A stretch of 64,000 bases of DNA, from positions 104,677-168,676 of the forward strand of contig NZ_BAAAXG010000029.1 in the NCBI RefSeq assembly GCF_039535475.1, written 5' to 3'. Shown here in pieces: positions 17,539-26,392 of the stretch. The notes below the pieces were generated by a model that was not told the DNA's origin, ran no database searches, and saw only the letters and a program-made list of their open reading frames with translations. Within the stretch, counting starts at the first letter, position 1; the number at the start of each line of letters is the position of its first letter. A program made the position numbers and the translations under genes. Source of the DNA: Streptomyces showdoensis. Its GTDB lineage: Bacteria > Actinomycetota > Actinomycetes > Streptomycetales > Streptomycetaceae.

Positions 17539-17556
17539 GGCGGCGGATCCGTCACG

Positions 17557-19485
17557 ATGCTCTGCCATGCCTGTCGCGTGCACGTCCGGCGCGACTTCCC
17601 GTACTGCCTGCGCTGCGGCACGCTCCGCCGCGGCGCGGCGCCGGCGTCGTTCGCCGCGCCCCGGTTGCGCGGCCTCGACGACCCAGGCCTGCTCGTCCCG
17701 TTGAACGGCGAGGTCACGACAGTGGGCCGTGGCGCCGAGAACGACGTCGTCCTGCCGGACGGCAGCGTGTCGCGCCGTCATGCGCGGGTGGTCCGTGACG
17801 CGTCCGGGTTCCGGGTCGACGACCTGGACTCGTTCAACGGCACCGCCGTAGCCGGCGTCGACCTCCACGGCGCGTCGGCGCGGCTCGCCGACGGCGTCGA
17901 GCTGTCCGTCGGCGACGTGCGCCTGGTCTTCGAGCAGCCCCGGGACGCGCGGATCGGCTCCCGGACCATGGTGGTCGCCACTCAGCTCACCGAGGTGCCG
18001 GGCGCCGCCCCCGAGGAGGAGGTGCCGGAGGCGAACGGGCCGCTCACCGCGCGCCCGCGCCGCCGGAGCGGCTGGGCGCTCAAGCAGGTACCCGCGACGG
18101 GGCCCGGGGAGCCGCCCTGGGTGCTGAGCAACACCCGTACCGGCGGATACCTCCAGCTCGACGAGCGGGAGGTGTTCCTGTGGAACTCCCTCGACGGCGA
18201 CACCACCGTCCGCGACCTCCTCTTCGCGTACGCCGACCGCTTCGGCGAGCTGGCGCTGCCGCGGATCGAGGCCGCCCTCGCCGCGTTCGCCGGGGCGGGG
18301 CTGCTGCGCGGGATGCCCGGGCAGCGGGACGAGCGGCCGGCCTCGGGGCTGCGCCGGGCGTGGCGGGCGGTGTACCGGGCCCTGCTCCGGCTGGAGGTGT
18401 CCGTGCCGGGACTCGACGGCGCCGTGACCCGTCTCTACCAGGGCGGCGGCTGGCGGTTCTTCACCCGTACCGGAGTGGCGCTCCTATGGCTGTCGGTGGT
18501 CGGCGGCCTGGTGGTGTTCTTCGGCGCGGCACAGGGACGCCAGCGCCTGCTGGACTTCGGCGGAGCCGGGGTCTGGGGTCCCGTGGCGCTGGCCGCCGGA
18601 TACGTCTCCGCGCTCGTCGCGCACGAGCTGGCGCACGCGCTGGCGGTGAAGTCGTACGGCCGGAAGGTCCGGCGCGGCGGGTTCCTGCTCATGATGGGGA
18701 TGCCGTTCGCGTTCGTCGACACGAGCGACATGTGGTTCGGCGGCCGCTGGTCGCGGGTGGTGGTGGCGCTGTCGGGGCCGCTGTCGACCGCGGCGCTGGC
18801 GGGCTGGTGCGCCGCGGGCGCCGCGTTCCTGCCGGTCGGACCCGTCTCGGCCGTGCTGTTCCACCTGGCGTTCGGGCTGTATCTGAACACCCTGTACAAC
18901 TTCAATCCGCTGATGCCGCTGGACGGTTACCAGGCGCTGACCGACGCGCTGCGCGTACCGCGCCTGCGCGAGGAGGCGAGCGCGTACTTCCGCAAGGGCC
19001 TGTGGCGGGACCTGCGGTCGGGCCGCCGGCCGGGGCCGCGCCAGGCCGGCCTGGCCGCGTACGGACTCGCCGTGGTCGTCGGCACGTACGGCTTCCTGCT
19101 CCTCGCCCTGCTGGCCTGGCGCTCCCGCCTCGGCGCGTGGCTGGAGGGGTGGCTGCCCGCCCCGTGGGACACCGTGGTGGTGGCGGTGGTCGTCGCTCTG
19201 GTGGCTTTCCCGGTGTGGGCGGCGGCCGGGCGGTGGCTGATGCGGGCGGTCAGGCGCGGGTCGGCACGAAGGCGTGGCACGGGACGGCGGCACGGATCGG
19301 AACGGCGACGCGGCGCGGAACGGCGGGGTGGCACGGAACGCCGGGGCAGCACGGAACGGCGGGGCAGCACGGAACGCCGGGGCAGCACGGAAGGCCGGGG
19401 CAGCACGGAACGGCGGCGTGGGACGAGCGGCGGGGACGCGGCGCGACCTGCGGACGACGGCACGACGGTGGAGGGGACGGCATGA
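17557..19485 (+). CDS. zinc ribbon-FHA-PqqD-M50 membrane metalloprotease
   Basis: A 642-residue multidomain protein. It has a zinc ribbon (Cys 3, 6, 17, 20) and an FHA domain at about 48-130 (VGRGAENDVVLPD, SRRHARV, NGTAV) that should bind phosphothreonine. A PqqD-like leader-recognition domain follows at about 185-255 (WVLSNTRTGGYLQLDE, FLWNSLDGDTTVRDLL). Next comes a multi-span M50 site-2-protease-like domain with HELAH near residue 355 and NPLMPLDGY near 449. The C-terminal tail is Arg/Glu/Thr repeats coded by a 15-bp repeat. It starts 18 bp after the Gly-rich gene and overlaps the kinase gene by ATGA. Role inferred: recognises and cuts or exports the Gly-rich protein under kinase control. 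The exact combination is new to me. Confidence 0.85.
   Translation: MLCHACRVHVRRDFPYCLRCGTLRRGAAPASFAAPRLRGLDDPGLLVPLNGEVTTVGRGAENDVVLPDGSVSRRHARVVRDASGFRVDDLDSFNGTAVAGVDLHGASARLADGVELSVGDVRLVFEQPRDARIGSRTMVVATQLTEVPGAAPEEEVPEANGPLTARPRRRSGWALKQVPATGPGEPPWVLSNTRTGGYLQLDEREVFLWNSLDGDTTVRDLLFAYADRFGELALPRIEAALAAFAGAGLLRGMPGQRDERPASGLRRAWRAVYRALLRLEVSVPGLDGAVTRLYQGGGWRFFTRTGVALLWLSVVGGLVVFFGAAQGRQRLLDFGGAGVWGPVALAAGYVSALVAHELAHALAVKSYGRKVRRGGFLLMMGMPFAFVDTSDMWFGGRWSRVVVALSGPLSTAALAGWCAAGAAFLPVGPVSAVLFHLAFGLYLNTLYNFNPLMPLDGYQALTDALRVPRLREEASAYFRKGLWRDLRSGRRPGPRQAGLAAYGLAVVVGTYGFLLLALLAWRSRLGAWLEGWLPAPWDTVVVAVVVALVAFPVWAAAGRWLMRAVRRGSARRRGTGRRHGSERRRGAERRGGTERRGSTERRGSTERRGSTEGRGSTERRRGTSGGDAARPADDGTTVEGTA
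19318..19421. repeat. 15-bp tandem repeat in the M50 protein tail
   Basis: About six to seven copies of a 15-bp unit related to CGGGGCAGCACGGAA encode ERRGSTERRGST. Copies are nearly identical, so this region is prone to slippage. It gives a strongly basic, Ser/Thr-containing tail that could be phosphorylated. Confidence 0.8.
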
Positions 19486-21128
19486 GCGTGGGACGGGGCA
19501 CCGACGGTATGGGGAGCGTCGCCGGCTGGGCGGTGCCCGGCTACGTCGCCGTGCGGACGCTCGGACAGGGGGCCGGAGGGCGGGTCGTGCTGGCCCGGCA
19601 CGAGGCGACGGGCGTGCCCGTGGCCATCAAGTACCTGAGCGGCCGGCTCCACGGCGACCGGGCCTTCCTGGCCCGGTTCCGCGCCGAGGCACGGCTGTTG
19701 GGCGAGCTCCGGCACCCGTGCGTGGTGCGCCTGTACGAGTACGTGGAGGCCCGGCGGGGCGCGGCGATCGTGATGGAGGCGGTGGACGGGGTCACCCTGC
19801 GCGAGGTGCTGCGCGCGCACGGCGGCACCGGGCCGGAGGCGGCTCTGGTGCTCCTCAAGGGTTCCCTGCTCGGGCTCGGCGCCGCCCACGCCGCCGGCGT
19901 GGTGCACCGCGACTACAAGCCCGAGAACGTTCTGGTCCGCGCGGACGGTTCGAGCGCCCTCGCCGACTTCGGCGTCGCCGTGCGCGCGGGCCGGGAGGCG
20001 GAGGCGGCCGGGACGCCCGCGTACATGGCGCCCGAGCAGTGGGACGGCGAGCCCGCGGGTCCGGCGAGCGACGTGTACGCGGCGGCGGCCGTGTTCTACG
20101 AGTGCCTCACCGGGCGGCGGGCGTTCCGCGCCGACGACCTGATCGCCCTGCGGCTGCAGCACCTGCGGGCGCCGGTCGACATGGACGACGTGCCGGAGGC
20201 CGTCCGCGGACTCCTGGGCGCCGGACTGGCCAAGGACCCGGCCGACCGCCCCGCCATCGGGGCCTTCCTCACCGACCTCGAACGCGCCGCCACCCACGGC
20301 TACGGCCCGGGCTGGGAGGAGGCCGGGCGTCGCAGGCTCGCCGAACTATCCGCCCTGCTGGCTCTTTTGTTCCCGTTCGCGATGGGTTCGGCCGTGTACG
20401 AGGTGACGCCCGCCCTGACCGTCCTCGGCGGCCTGAAGCGGCACCTTTGGAAGGCGGTCGTGGGGGCCGCCGCGCTGGCCGTGGCCGCCGGGGCGGTGAC
20501 GGTGGCGACGGCCCGTACCGACGACGACACGACGACCACGGTGGCCGACTCCGTACCGTCCGGGCCGGGCGGGGGCCCTGGGACCCCGGCCGCCTCCACG
20601 CCCCTCCCGGCCGCTCCCTCGGTGTCGGCTTCGGCCGGCGGGCCACCTTCCGACAGCGCTTCGGCCGGCCCCTCCGCCTCCACCACCCCTCCCGCGGGCG
20701 GCGGCCCCGGCACCCCGCCCTCGACCTCGACGGACGCTCCGACCACACCCGCCGGGACGACGGCCCCGCCCACCCCGCCCCCGACTCCGCCCCCGACGGC
20801 GACCTCGGCCCCGACGCCGGGGACGATCTCGCTCGTCATCGACTCCTGGCGACGGGGGCCCGGGCCGAGCACCCTGATCGCCGACGTGACCGTCCACACC
20901 ACGGGCACGGGACCGCTGACGCTCACCGCGGACTTCTACGTCAACACACCCGACCAGCCGTACGGTTCGCAGTCGCGACGCCTCTCGGGCGCCACGGACT
21001 ACTCGGTGAGCTTCGAGGCCGACTTCTCGAACCACCCGTGCCGGGGCAGCTGGGTCGTCGCGCTCGGCAGCAGCCCGGAATCGGCGAACGGCCGCCGGAC
21101 CGCCTCCGTGGACGCGCCGCCGTGCTGA
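19482..21128 (+). CDS. transmembrane Ser/Thr protein kinase
   Basis: A 548-residue PknB-type kinase. Cytoplasmic kinase domain: Gly-rich loop LGQGAGGRVVLAR near 27, catalytic Lys in VAIK near 49, HRDYKPENVL near 142 (Tyr replaces the usual Leu or Val after HRD), DFG near 161 and APEQ. All catalytic residues are present. One membrane span (AVVGAAALAVAAGAVTVATA) is near 325. A Pro/Thr/Ser-rich linker follows, then an outside domain of about 100 residues starting ISLVIDSWRRGPG with two Cys. The ATG overlaps the M50 gene stop by 4 nt, so the two are translationally coupled. It likely phosphorylates a partner read by the FHA domain next door. Confidence 0.9.
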   Translation: MSVGRGTDGMGSVAGWAVPGYVAVRTLGQGAGGRVVLARHEATGVPVAIKYLSGRLHGDRAFLARFRAEARLLGELRHPCVVRLYEYVEARRGAAIVMEAVDGVTLREVLRAHGGTGPEAALVLLKGSLLGLGAAHAAGVVHRDYKPENVLVRADGSSALADFGVAVRAGREAEAAGTPAYMAPEQWDGEPAGPASDVYAAAAVFYECLTGRRAFRADDLIALRLQHLRAPVDMDDVPEAVRGLLGAGLAKDPADRPAIGAFLTDLERAATHGYGPGWEEAGRRRLAELSALLALLFPFAMGSAVYEVTPALTVLGGLKRHLWKAVVGAAALAVAAGAVTVATARTDDDTTTTVADSVPSGPGGGPGTPAASTPLPAAPSVSASAGGPPSDSASAGPSASTTPPAGGGPGTPPSTSTDAPTTPAGTTAPPTPPPTPPPTATSAPTPGTISLVIDSWRRGPGPSTLIADVTVHTTGTGPLTLTADFYVNTPDQPYGSQSRRLSGATDYSVSFEADFSNHPCRGSWVVALGSSPESANGRRTASVDAPPC

Positions 21129-21177
21129 ACGGCCGCCACCACCGCTCCCGCCACCGAGAGAACGGAACCCGCACACG

Positions 21178-22812
21178 ATGACGACGACCCCGACTCCCGC
21201 CACGGTCAGCGGGCGCGCCCTGTCGGCCTGGTCGCGCGCGGGGCGGTTCGGCACCTGGCACGCCCTGGAGCGGCCGGGCGGCGAGGCGGACGGGCCGCCC
21301 CACGGCGCGCTGCGCGTCGACCGCGCCCTGCTCGCTCCGCAGGGGGCGCGGGACCGGCTGAAGGCGGCGGTCGTGGCGGTGGCGAGGCTGCGGCTGCCGG
21401 GGGTGCCGGCCACCGTCGACCTCGTGGCCGAGTCCGGCGACGTCTGGCTGATCGTGGCGCGCCCGCCGGTGCGCACGATCGCCGATCTGCTGAGGGAGGG
21501 CGCACCCGGGCCGGACGAGGGCAGCGCGGCGAGCGTCCTCAACGAGACGGCACAGACCCTGCTCGCCCTCCATGCGGCGGGCCTCGCCCATGGTTCGCTC
21601 TCGCCCGGGTCCGTCGTGCTCGGCGCCGACGGCACCGCCCTGCTCATGGAGGCGGCACTGGCCACCGCGCTGGGCGACCGTTCTTCACCCGTCTCCGCCC
21701 AGCGGGACGACATCACGGCCTGGGCGGCCCTCGCCCGCGCCCTGGGCGCCGCCTGGGCGCCCGCAGGCACACCGGCCGCGGAGCTGTTCGCCCGCTGCTC
21801 CACGACCGCCGACTCCGGCGACCTCGCCGCGGCCCGTACGACGCTGACGGCGGGGCGGGCGGCCCTCCCCCGGGACTTCCTGGAGCGGGCGGCGCTGCGC
21901 ACGGCGGCGGTCGCGGCGTGGGCGGAGCTCACGGGACGGGAGGGGGCGGTGGAGGCGGCTCCGGCGGACTCGGCCGTCACGGGGGCGGCCGTCGCGGACT
22001 CGGCCGTCGCGGACTCGGCCGTCACGGGTGAAGCCGTCGCGGACTCGGCCGTCACGGGTACGGCCGTCGCGAGCCCCGCGGTCGCCGACGAGGTCGTCGC
22101 GGATACGACCGTCGCGGACGCGGGAGCCGCCTGCGCGGTGGACTCCCCCGGGAACGGGCCGGAAGGGGCCGCTCCCTCGGACGACCTGGCCACCGTCCTC
22201 GGCCGACGGAACCGGAGCACCACTCCCCCGGCCACCGCCGAGAGCGGCGAGGACAGCGACACCGAGGCGGATGACGAGGCCGACGACGAGGCCGACCTCG
22301 AGGCCGACGACGAGATCCTGCTCCGCTTCGGCCCCGGCGTCCCCCTGACCGAGGAGGAGAGCCTGCGCGCCCTGTGGGCGGCTCCCCCGCCCGTTCGGAC
22401 GCGGCGGAAGCGAAGGCGGGGACCCCGGCTCATCGGGGCGGTCGCGGTGCTCGCGGCCGTCGCCGTCGCCCTGTGGCTGCTCCTGCGCCCGACGGCCGGG
22501 CCGACGGTGGCGGGGGTCCGGGTGGACGCCCCGGCACGGCAGTTGGGCTGCGGTCAGACCGCCGACGTGACCGGTGTCGTCACCACCGACGGCGGGGGCG
22601 GGCCCTTCACGTACCGCTGGCTGCGCAGCGACGGTCAGGCGTCCGGAGACCTGACCCGTATGGCCCGCCGCGGGGAGCGTGAGGTCGCGGTCCACCTCCA
22701 GTGGACGGTGCGGGGCCACGGTCTGTTCCGCGGGACCGCCCGCCTCCAGGTCCTGCGTCCGGGCGGCCTGCCGATCGAGGCGGAGGGCACCTTCAGCTAC
22801 GCCTGTGCGTGA
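21178..22812 (+). CDS. membrane pseudokinase with extracellular Ig-like domain
   Basis: A 544-residue kinase-like protein without catalytic residues. The region corresponding to the catalytic loop reads HGSLSPGSVVLGADG (Asp replaced by Ser), there is no DFG (MEAAL instead), and the Gly-rich loop is eroded. A low-complexity part with VADSAVTG repeats and acidic ADDEADDEAD follows. There is then one span near 418-438 (LIGAVAVLAAVAVALWLL) and an outside beta-rich domain with two Cys (LGCGQTAD and the C-terminal ACA). It lies 49 bp after the active kinase in the same operon. It may serve as a scaffold or allosteric partner for that kinase; this is inferred. Confidence 0.8.
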   Translation: MTTTPTPATVSGRALSAWSRAGRFGTWHALERPGGEADGPPHGALRVDRALLAPQGARDRLKAAVVAVARLRLPGVPATVDLVAESGDVWLIVARPPVRTIADLLREGAPGPDEGSAASVLNETAQTLLALHAAGLAHGSLSPGSVVLGADGTALLMEAALATALGDRSSPVSAQRDDITAWAALARALGAAWAPAGTPAAELFARCSTTADSGDLAAARTTLTAGRAALPRDFLERAALRTAAVAAWAELTGREGAVEAAPADSAVTGAAVADSAVADSAVTGEAVADSAVTGTAVASPAVADEVVADTTVADAGAACAVDSPGNGPEGAAPSDDLATVLGRRNRSTTPPATAESGEDSDTEADDEADDEADLEADDEILLRFGPGVPLTEEESLRALWAAPPPVRTRRKRRRGPRLIGAVAVLAAVAVALWLLLRPTAGPTVAGVRVDAPARQLGCGQTADVTGVVTTDGGGGPFTYRWLRSDGQASGDLTRMARRGEREVAVHLQWTVRGHGLFRGTARLQVLRPGGLPIEAEGTFSYACA

Positions 22813-22878
22813 CCCCGCACGTCCTGGCCGGGGCTAATTCGATTGCTGCCGTTCGGCGCGGTCGGATAGGAAGCTCGC

Positions 22879-23421
22879 ATGCTTCGAGGCAACAGAATCG
22901 CGCTCCGGGCCCGGTACGAGGAAGACATCCCGATCCTGCGGACCGGGCTCTACGACGACGTGGTGAACTCCTCGCGGGCCGAGGCCGGGCCGTGGCGACC
23001 GGTCTCGCCCGGCTCGAAGGATCCACGGCTCGTGGTCGACGACACGCAGGAGCGGCACGTCCCGTTCTCCGTGGTGGAGCTGGACGGCGGCGCGCTCGTC
23101 GGCAGCGCCTCGCTCTGGGGCATCGACAACCACAACCGGCTCGCGCACATCGGTCTCGGGCTCCTGCCGGCCAGCCGCGGCAAGGGTTACGGGACCGATG
23201 TGGTCGACGTGCTGTGCCAGTACGGCTTCGTCGTGCGCGGGCTGCGGCGGCTCCAGATCGAGACGCTGGAGGACAACGCCGCGATGCTCGGCGCCGCCGA
23301 GCGCAACGGCTTCGTCCGCGAGGGCGTGCTGCGCTCCTCGGCCTGGGTGATGGGCGAGTTCCTGGACGAGGTGCTGCTCGGTCTGCTCGACCACGAGTGG
23401 AAGGCGGGCCGGGCGGCGTAG
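22879..23421 (+). CDS. GNAT family N-acetyltransferase (RimJ/RimL type)
   Basis: A 180-residue acetyltransferase. The acetyl-CoA loop reads LPASRGKGYGTDVVDVL, preceded by the strand AHIGLGL, and the C-terminal part LEDNAAMLGAAERNGFVREG is typical of the RimL group. The acceptor (protein N-terminus or small amine) is unknown. AGGAAG lies 7 nt before ATG 22879. It follows the pseudokinase by 66 bp but seems a separate unit and is followed by a repeat field. Confidence 0.9.
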   Translation: MLRGNRIALRARYEEDIPILRTGLYDDVVNSSRAEAGPWRPVSPGSKDPRLVVDDTQERHVPFSVVELDGGALVGSASLWGIDNHNRLAHIGLGLLPASRGKGYGTDVVDVLCQYGFVVRGLRRLQIETLEDNAAMLGAAERNGFVREGVLRSSAWVMGEFLDEVLLGLLDHEWKAGRAA

Positions 23422-23427
23422 CGCCGC

Positions 23428-23565
23428 GTGGCACGGGACCGGGTGGCCCGGGGACCGGGTGGCCCGGGGACCGGGTGGCACGACGCTGGACCGGATGACG
23501 CCGGGCCGGGTGACGCCGGGGCTGGTCGCGCCGGGCCGGGTGACGCCGGGGCTGGTCGCGGCGGG
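23428..23565. repeat. tandem repeat field between GNAT and enoyl-CoA hydratase
   Basis: Three copies of GGGACCGGGTGGCCC-like 15-mers are followed by two copies of a 27-28-bp unit built on GGCCGGGTGACGCC and GGGGCTGGTCGC. The region is non-coding and lies between two convergent genes. Confidence 0.75.
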
Positions 23566-23621
23566 CCCGCCGTGCGGCGCACCCGTACCGCCGTCGGGCA
23601 CGGCGCGCTTCCGCGTCGAGC

Positions 23622-24545
23622 TCAATCACCGAAGGACCCGTGTCGTCCCGCCCCCGACGCGAAGCGGGCGGCGCCCGAGAGGGTCTCGCCGGCGGACAGG
23701 GGCACCATGCCGTGACGCAGCTCCGCCGCCAGGGCCTCCCGCTCGGGCAGGCCGTGCTGCTCCCGTACCGACAGGCGGTCGTGGCGGAGGCAGAGCTGGG
23801 GGAACCCGGCGATCTCCCGGGCGAGTTCCTCCGCTGCGGCGCGCGCCCGGCCCGGGGGCACGAGGCGGTTGGCGAGCCCGATCTCGTACGCCTCGGAGGC
23901 CTGGACCGGCCGGCCGGTGAGGATCAGGTCCATGGCACGGCTCTCACCGATCAGCCGCGGCAGCCGGACCGTGCCGCCGTCGATCAGCGGAACGCCCCAA
24001 CGGCGGCAGAAGACGCCCAGGACGGCGTCCTCCTCGACCACACGGAGGTCGCACCACAGGGCGAGTTCGAGCCCGCCGGCCACGGCGTGGCCGGCCACGG
24101 CCGCGATGACCGGCTTGGACAGCTCCATCCGGGTCGGGCCCATCGGGCCGTCGCCGTCGGGTCCCACCCTGTTGCCCCGTTCCGTACCGATGGCCTTCAG
24201 GTCGGCGCCGGCGCAGAACGTTCCGCCCTCCCCCCAGAGCACGGCCACCGCAGCCTCGTCGTCCCCTTCGAACGCCCGGAACGCGTCGGCGAGTTGGAGG
24301 GCCGTCGGTCCGTCCACGGCGTTGCGGGCGGCGGGGCGGGACAGCACGACGGTCGTCACGGGCCCGTTCCGCTCGACGCGGACGGCGGGGGCGGCGGGAC
24401 CGGCAGGGTCGACGGAGCCGGCGTGAGCGGGGACGGCAGGACCGGCAGGACCGGCAGGGTCGACGGAGCCGGCGTGAGCGGTGGCGTCGGTGAGGCCCAC
24501 GGGGCCGGTGTCCGGCTCCGGTGGCGTCGAGGGGGCGTCGGTCAT
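23622..24545 (-). CDS. enoyl-CoA hydratase/isomerase (crotonase) family
   Basis: A 307-residue crotonase-fold protein acting on acyl-CoA thioesters. Oxyanion-hole regions are RPAARNAVDGPTALQL and FCAGADLKAIG, and AGHAVAGGLELALWCDLRV is the CoA-binding loop with a Glu (GGLELAL). The rest (ILTGRPVQASEAYEIGLANRLVP) is typical. Residues 1-60 are an Ala/Pro-rich extension with AGSVDPAGPA twice, an imperfect duplication in DNA. ATG 24545 is preferred over an upstream in-frame codon. Substrate not assigned. Confidence 0.88.
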   Translation of the reverse strand: MTDAPSTPPEPDTGPVGLTDATAHAGSVDPAGPAGPAVPAHAGSVDPAGPAAPAVRVERNGPVTTVVLSRPAARNAVDGPTALQLADAFRAFEGDDEAAVAVLWGEGGTFCAGADLKAIGTERGNRVGPDGDGPMGPTRMELSKPVIAAVAGHAVAGGLELALWCDLRVVEEDAVLGVFCRRWGVPLIDGGTVRLPRLIGESRAMDLILTGRPVQASEAYEIGLANRLVPPGRARAAAEELAREIAGFPQLCLRHDRLSVREQHGLPEREALAAELRHGMVPLSAGETLSGAARFASGAGRHGSFGD

Positions 24546-24602
24546 GGCGGCATTCTCACGCGGCGGCCCTGCCTCGGCCACCGCCCTGGCCGGAACCCGC
24601 TC

Positions 24603-26126
24603 TCATCCGTCCCGGCTCAGCAGGAACTCCTCCGCCGCGCGGGCTCCGGCGGCGCTTCGGCTCTGGGTGGAGTGCCCGGCTCCCTCGATGACGACGAGTC
24701 GGGCCTTCGGGGTTCGCGCGGCCAGGTCCCTGGCCCACGCGACCGGCGTGGAGAGGTCCCGGTCTCCCGCGAGGAGCAGGACGGGCATGGTCAGGGTGCG
24801 GCCCGGGGCCGGGCGGTTGGGGCGTGAGACGGGCCAGGGGAGGCAGGTCTGCGGGATGCCCTGTTCGCCCGCCGTCCGGCGTTCGAACGGCCACACCGCC
24901 GCCGGGTCGATGCGCCGGACGGCCCGGTCGAGTGCCTTCCGCCGTCCTGCCACGGGGGTGGACGAATCGCCCCAGGGCCAGTGGGAGTCCGCGCAGAGCG
25001 TGGCGGCGTGCAGCCCGGAGCTGAAGTCCTCCGGGGGCTCGTCGGACGGGGCGGAGAAGCCGGCGACCAGCCCGTCGAGGCGCGCGGGGTCGCCGCCGGC
25101 CGAGGAGTGCAGGGCGTTCAGGATGCCGAAGTCGGGGTTGTCCAGCTTGGGGTCGATGATGCTGGCGATGACCAGCAGGTTGAAGACCCCGACCCCGTTG
25201 CCGTCCCGGCGCACGACCTGGGCGAGGTCCCGGGCCGGGTCGAAGCCGCACTTCTGCTCGCGGCAGGCGGCGCGCAGCACCTGCCCGGAGTGGCCGAACG
25301 CCGCCTCGTACAGCACACCGGCGCCCTCAGGCGGGACGACGGAGTCGAGCACGAGCCGGCGCACGCGCCCGGGGTGGGTGAGGGCGTACCGGGCGGCGGT
25401 GAACGTACCGTACGAGACGCCGTCGACGGTCCAGTCCGGCACGCCGAGGGCGCGGCGCAGGTCCTCCAGGTCGGCGACCGTGTCGGCGGTGGTGTAGAAG
25501 TTCCGCGTCCGGCCCAGGCCTTCGGCGCAGGAGGTGACGGCGGTGGGGGTGGGAACGACGGTGTCGCTGCTGCCGACCTCCTTCTGCAGGACGGGGCAGT
25601 CGATCGCCCCGCCGCCGGTCCCCCGCTGGTCGACCATCACGAGCCGGTACCCGGCCAGGGCGGCGGGCATCCGGGTCCGGATCTTCGCCACGAACGGGAC
25701 GCCGGGCTGGCCCGGTCCTCCGGTCAGGAAGAGCAGCGTCCCGCGCGGGGCGTCGGCCTTCCCGTAGATCGCGGTCCGGAGGGTGAGGGTCGCCGGGGCC
25801 GGGACGGCGTGGTCTCCGTCGCGAGTTCGGCCTCCGTCGGGAGCTCGGCCCCCGTCGCGCGCTCCGTCGCGGTCCCGGCCTCGGTCTCGGTCTCGGTCTC
25901 GATCGAGCGGCACCTTCAGATCGGCGCAGGTCACGTCGGGTTGTCCGGGGCAGGGACGGTGACCGGTCAGCCTGGACGCGCCGGGTGGCGGACCGTCGGC
26001 GGGTCGGCCGGCGGATTGGCCCGCGGTCCGGCTCGCGGCGGGGCCCGAGCCCGGCGCGCCGCTCGCGCACGCCGTGGCCGTCAGTACGGCCGCCATGACC
26101 GTGGCCGCTCTGAAGAGGAAGGACAT
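24603..26126 (-). CDS. alpha/beta-hydrolase lipoprotein, S33/TAP-like peptidase
   Basis: A 507-residue exported hydrolase similar to Streptomyces tripeptidyl-aminopeptidase-type proteins. A lipoprotein signal ends at VLTATAC. Oxyanion region FLTGGPGQPG, nucleophile elbow GVSYGT, an acid in LLAGDRDLSTPV and catalytic His in IEGAGHSTQ are all visible, with the TAP-like C-terminal domain around them. After the signal there is a DRDRDRGRDRDG tract from a short DNA repeat. GGGGAG precedes ATG 26126. Likely a cell-surface exopeptidase; substrate unknown. Confidence 0.88.
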   Translation of the reverse strand: MSFLFRAATVMAAVLTATACASGAPGSGPAASRTAGQSAGRPADGPPPGASRLTGHRPCPGQPDVTCADLKVPLDRDRDRDRGRDRDGARDGGRAPDGGRTRDGDHAVPAPATLTLRTAIYGKADAPRGTLLFLTGGPGQPGVPFVAKIRTRMPAALAGYRLVMVDQRGTGGGAIDCPVLQKEVGSSDTVVPTPTAVTSCAEGLGRTRNFYTTADTVADLEDLRRALGVPDWTVDGVSYGTFTAARYALTHPGRVRRLVLDSVVPPEGAGVLYEAAFGHSGQVLRAACREQKCGFDPARDLAQVVRRDGNGVGVFNLLVIASIIDPKLDNPDFGILNALHSSAGGDPARLDGLVAGFSAPSDEPPEDFSSGLHAATLCADSHWPWGDSSTPVAGRRKALDRAVRRIDPAAVWPFERRTAGEQGIPQTCLPWPVSRPNRPAPGRTLTMPVLLLAGDRDLSTPVAWARDLAARTPKARLVVIEGAGHSTQSRSAAGARAAEEFLLSRDG

Positions 26127-26300
26127 GGTCGCGCTCCCCTAGTCGAGGAATCGAACCGCTCGGACCCGGCCTGCTCGGCCGGCACGGCCATCGTGCCGGA
26201 CTCGGGGCGGGATCCCGCCCGTCCGCGCCGACCTGTCCGGAAACGGGTACGACGCGGAGCAGGGCCGGGCGGCAGGCGGCGGCCCGGCAGCCGGACGATC

Positions 26301-26392
26301 AGGTGCTCAAGCGCTCAGGCACTCAGGCACTCAGGCACTCAGGGTGCTCAAGCGCTCAGGCACTCAGGCGCTCAGGGTGCTCAGGCGCTCAG
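26301..26392. repeat. short tandem repeats (CTCAGGCA type)
   Basis: About ten copies of an eight- to nine-base unit, CTCAGGCA/GTGCTCAAG/CTCAGGGTG, arranged in a higher-order order. They lie between the hydrolase start and the ABC ATPase stop. Confidence 0.8.

Noticed and set aside
15547..17868. Long Ala/Val-rich minus-strand frame over the Gly-rich gene, resembling a surface protein
   Set aside because: It is the complement of Gly codons, spans parts of three plus-strand genes and lacks a signal peptide or start context. The promoter and operon order support the plus strand.
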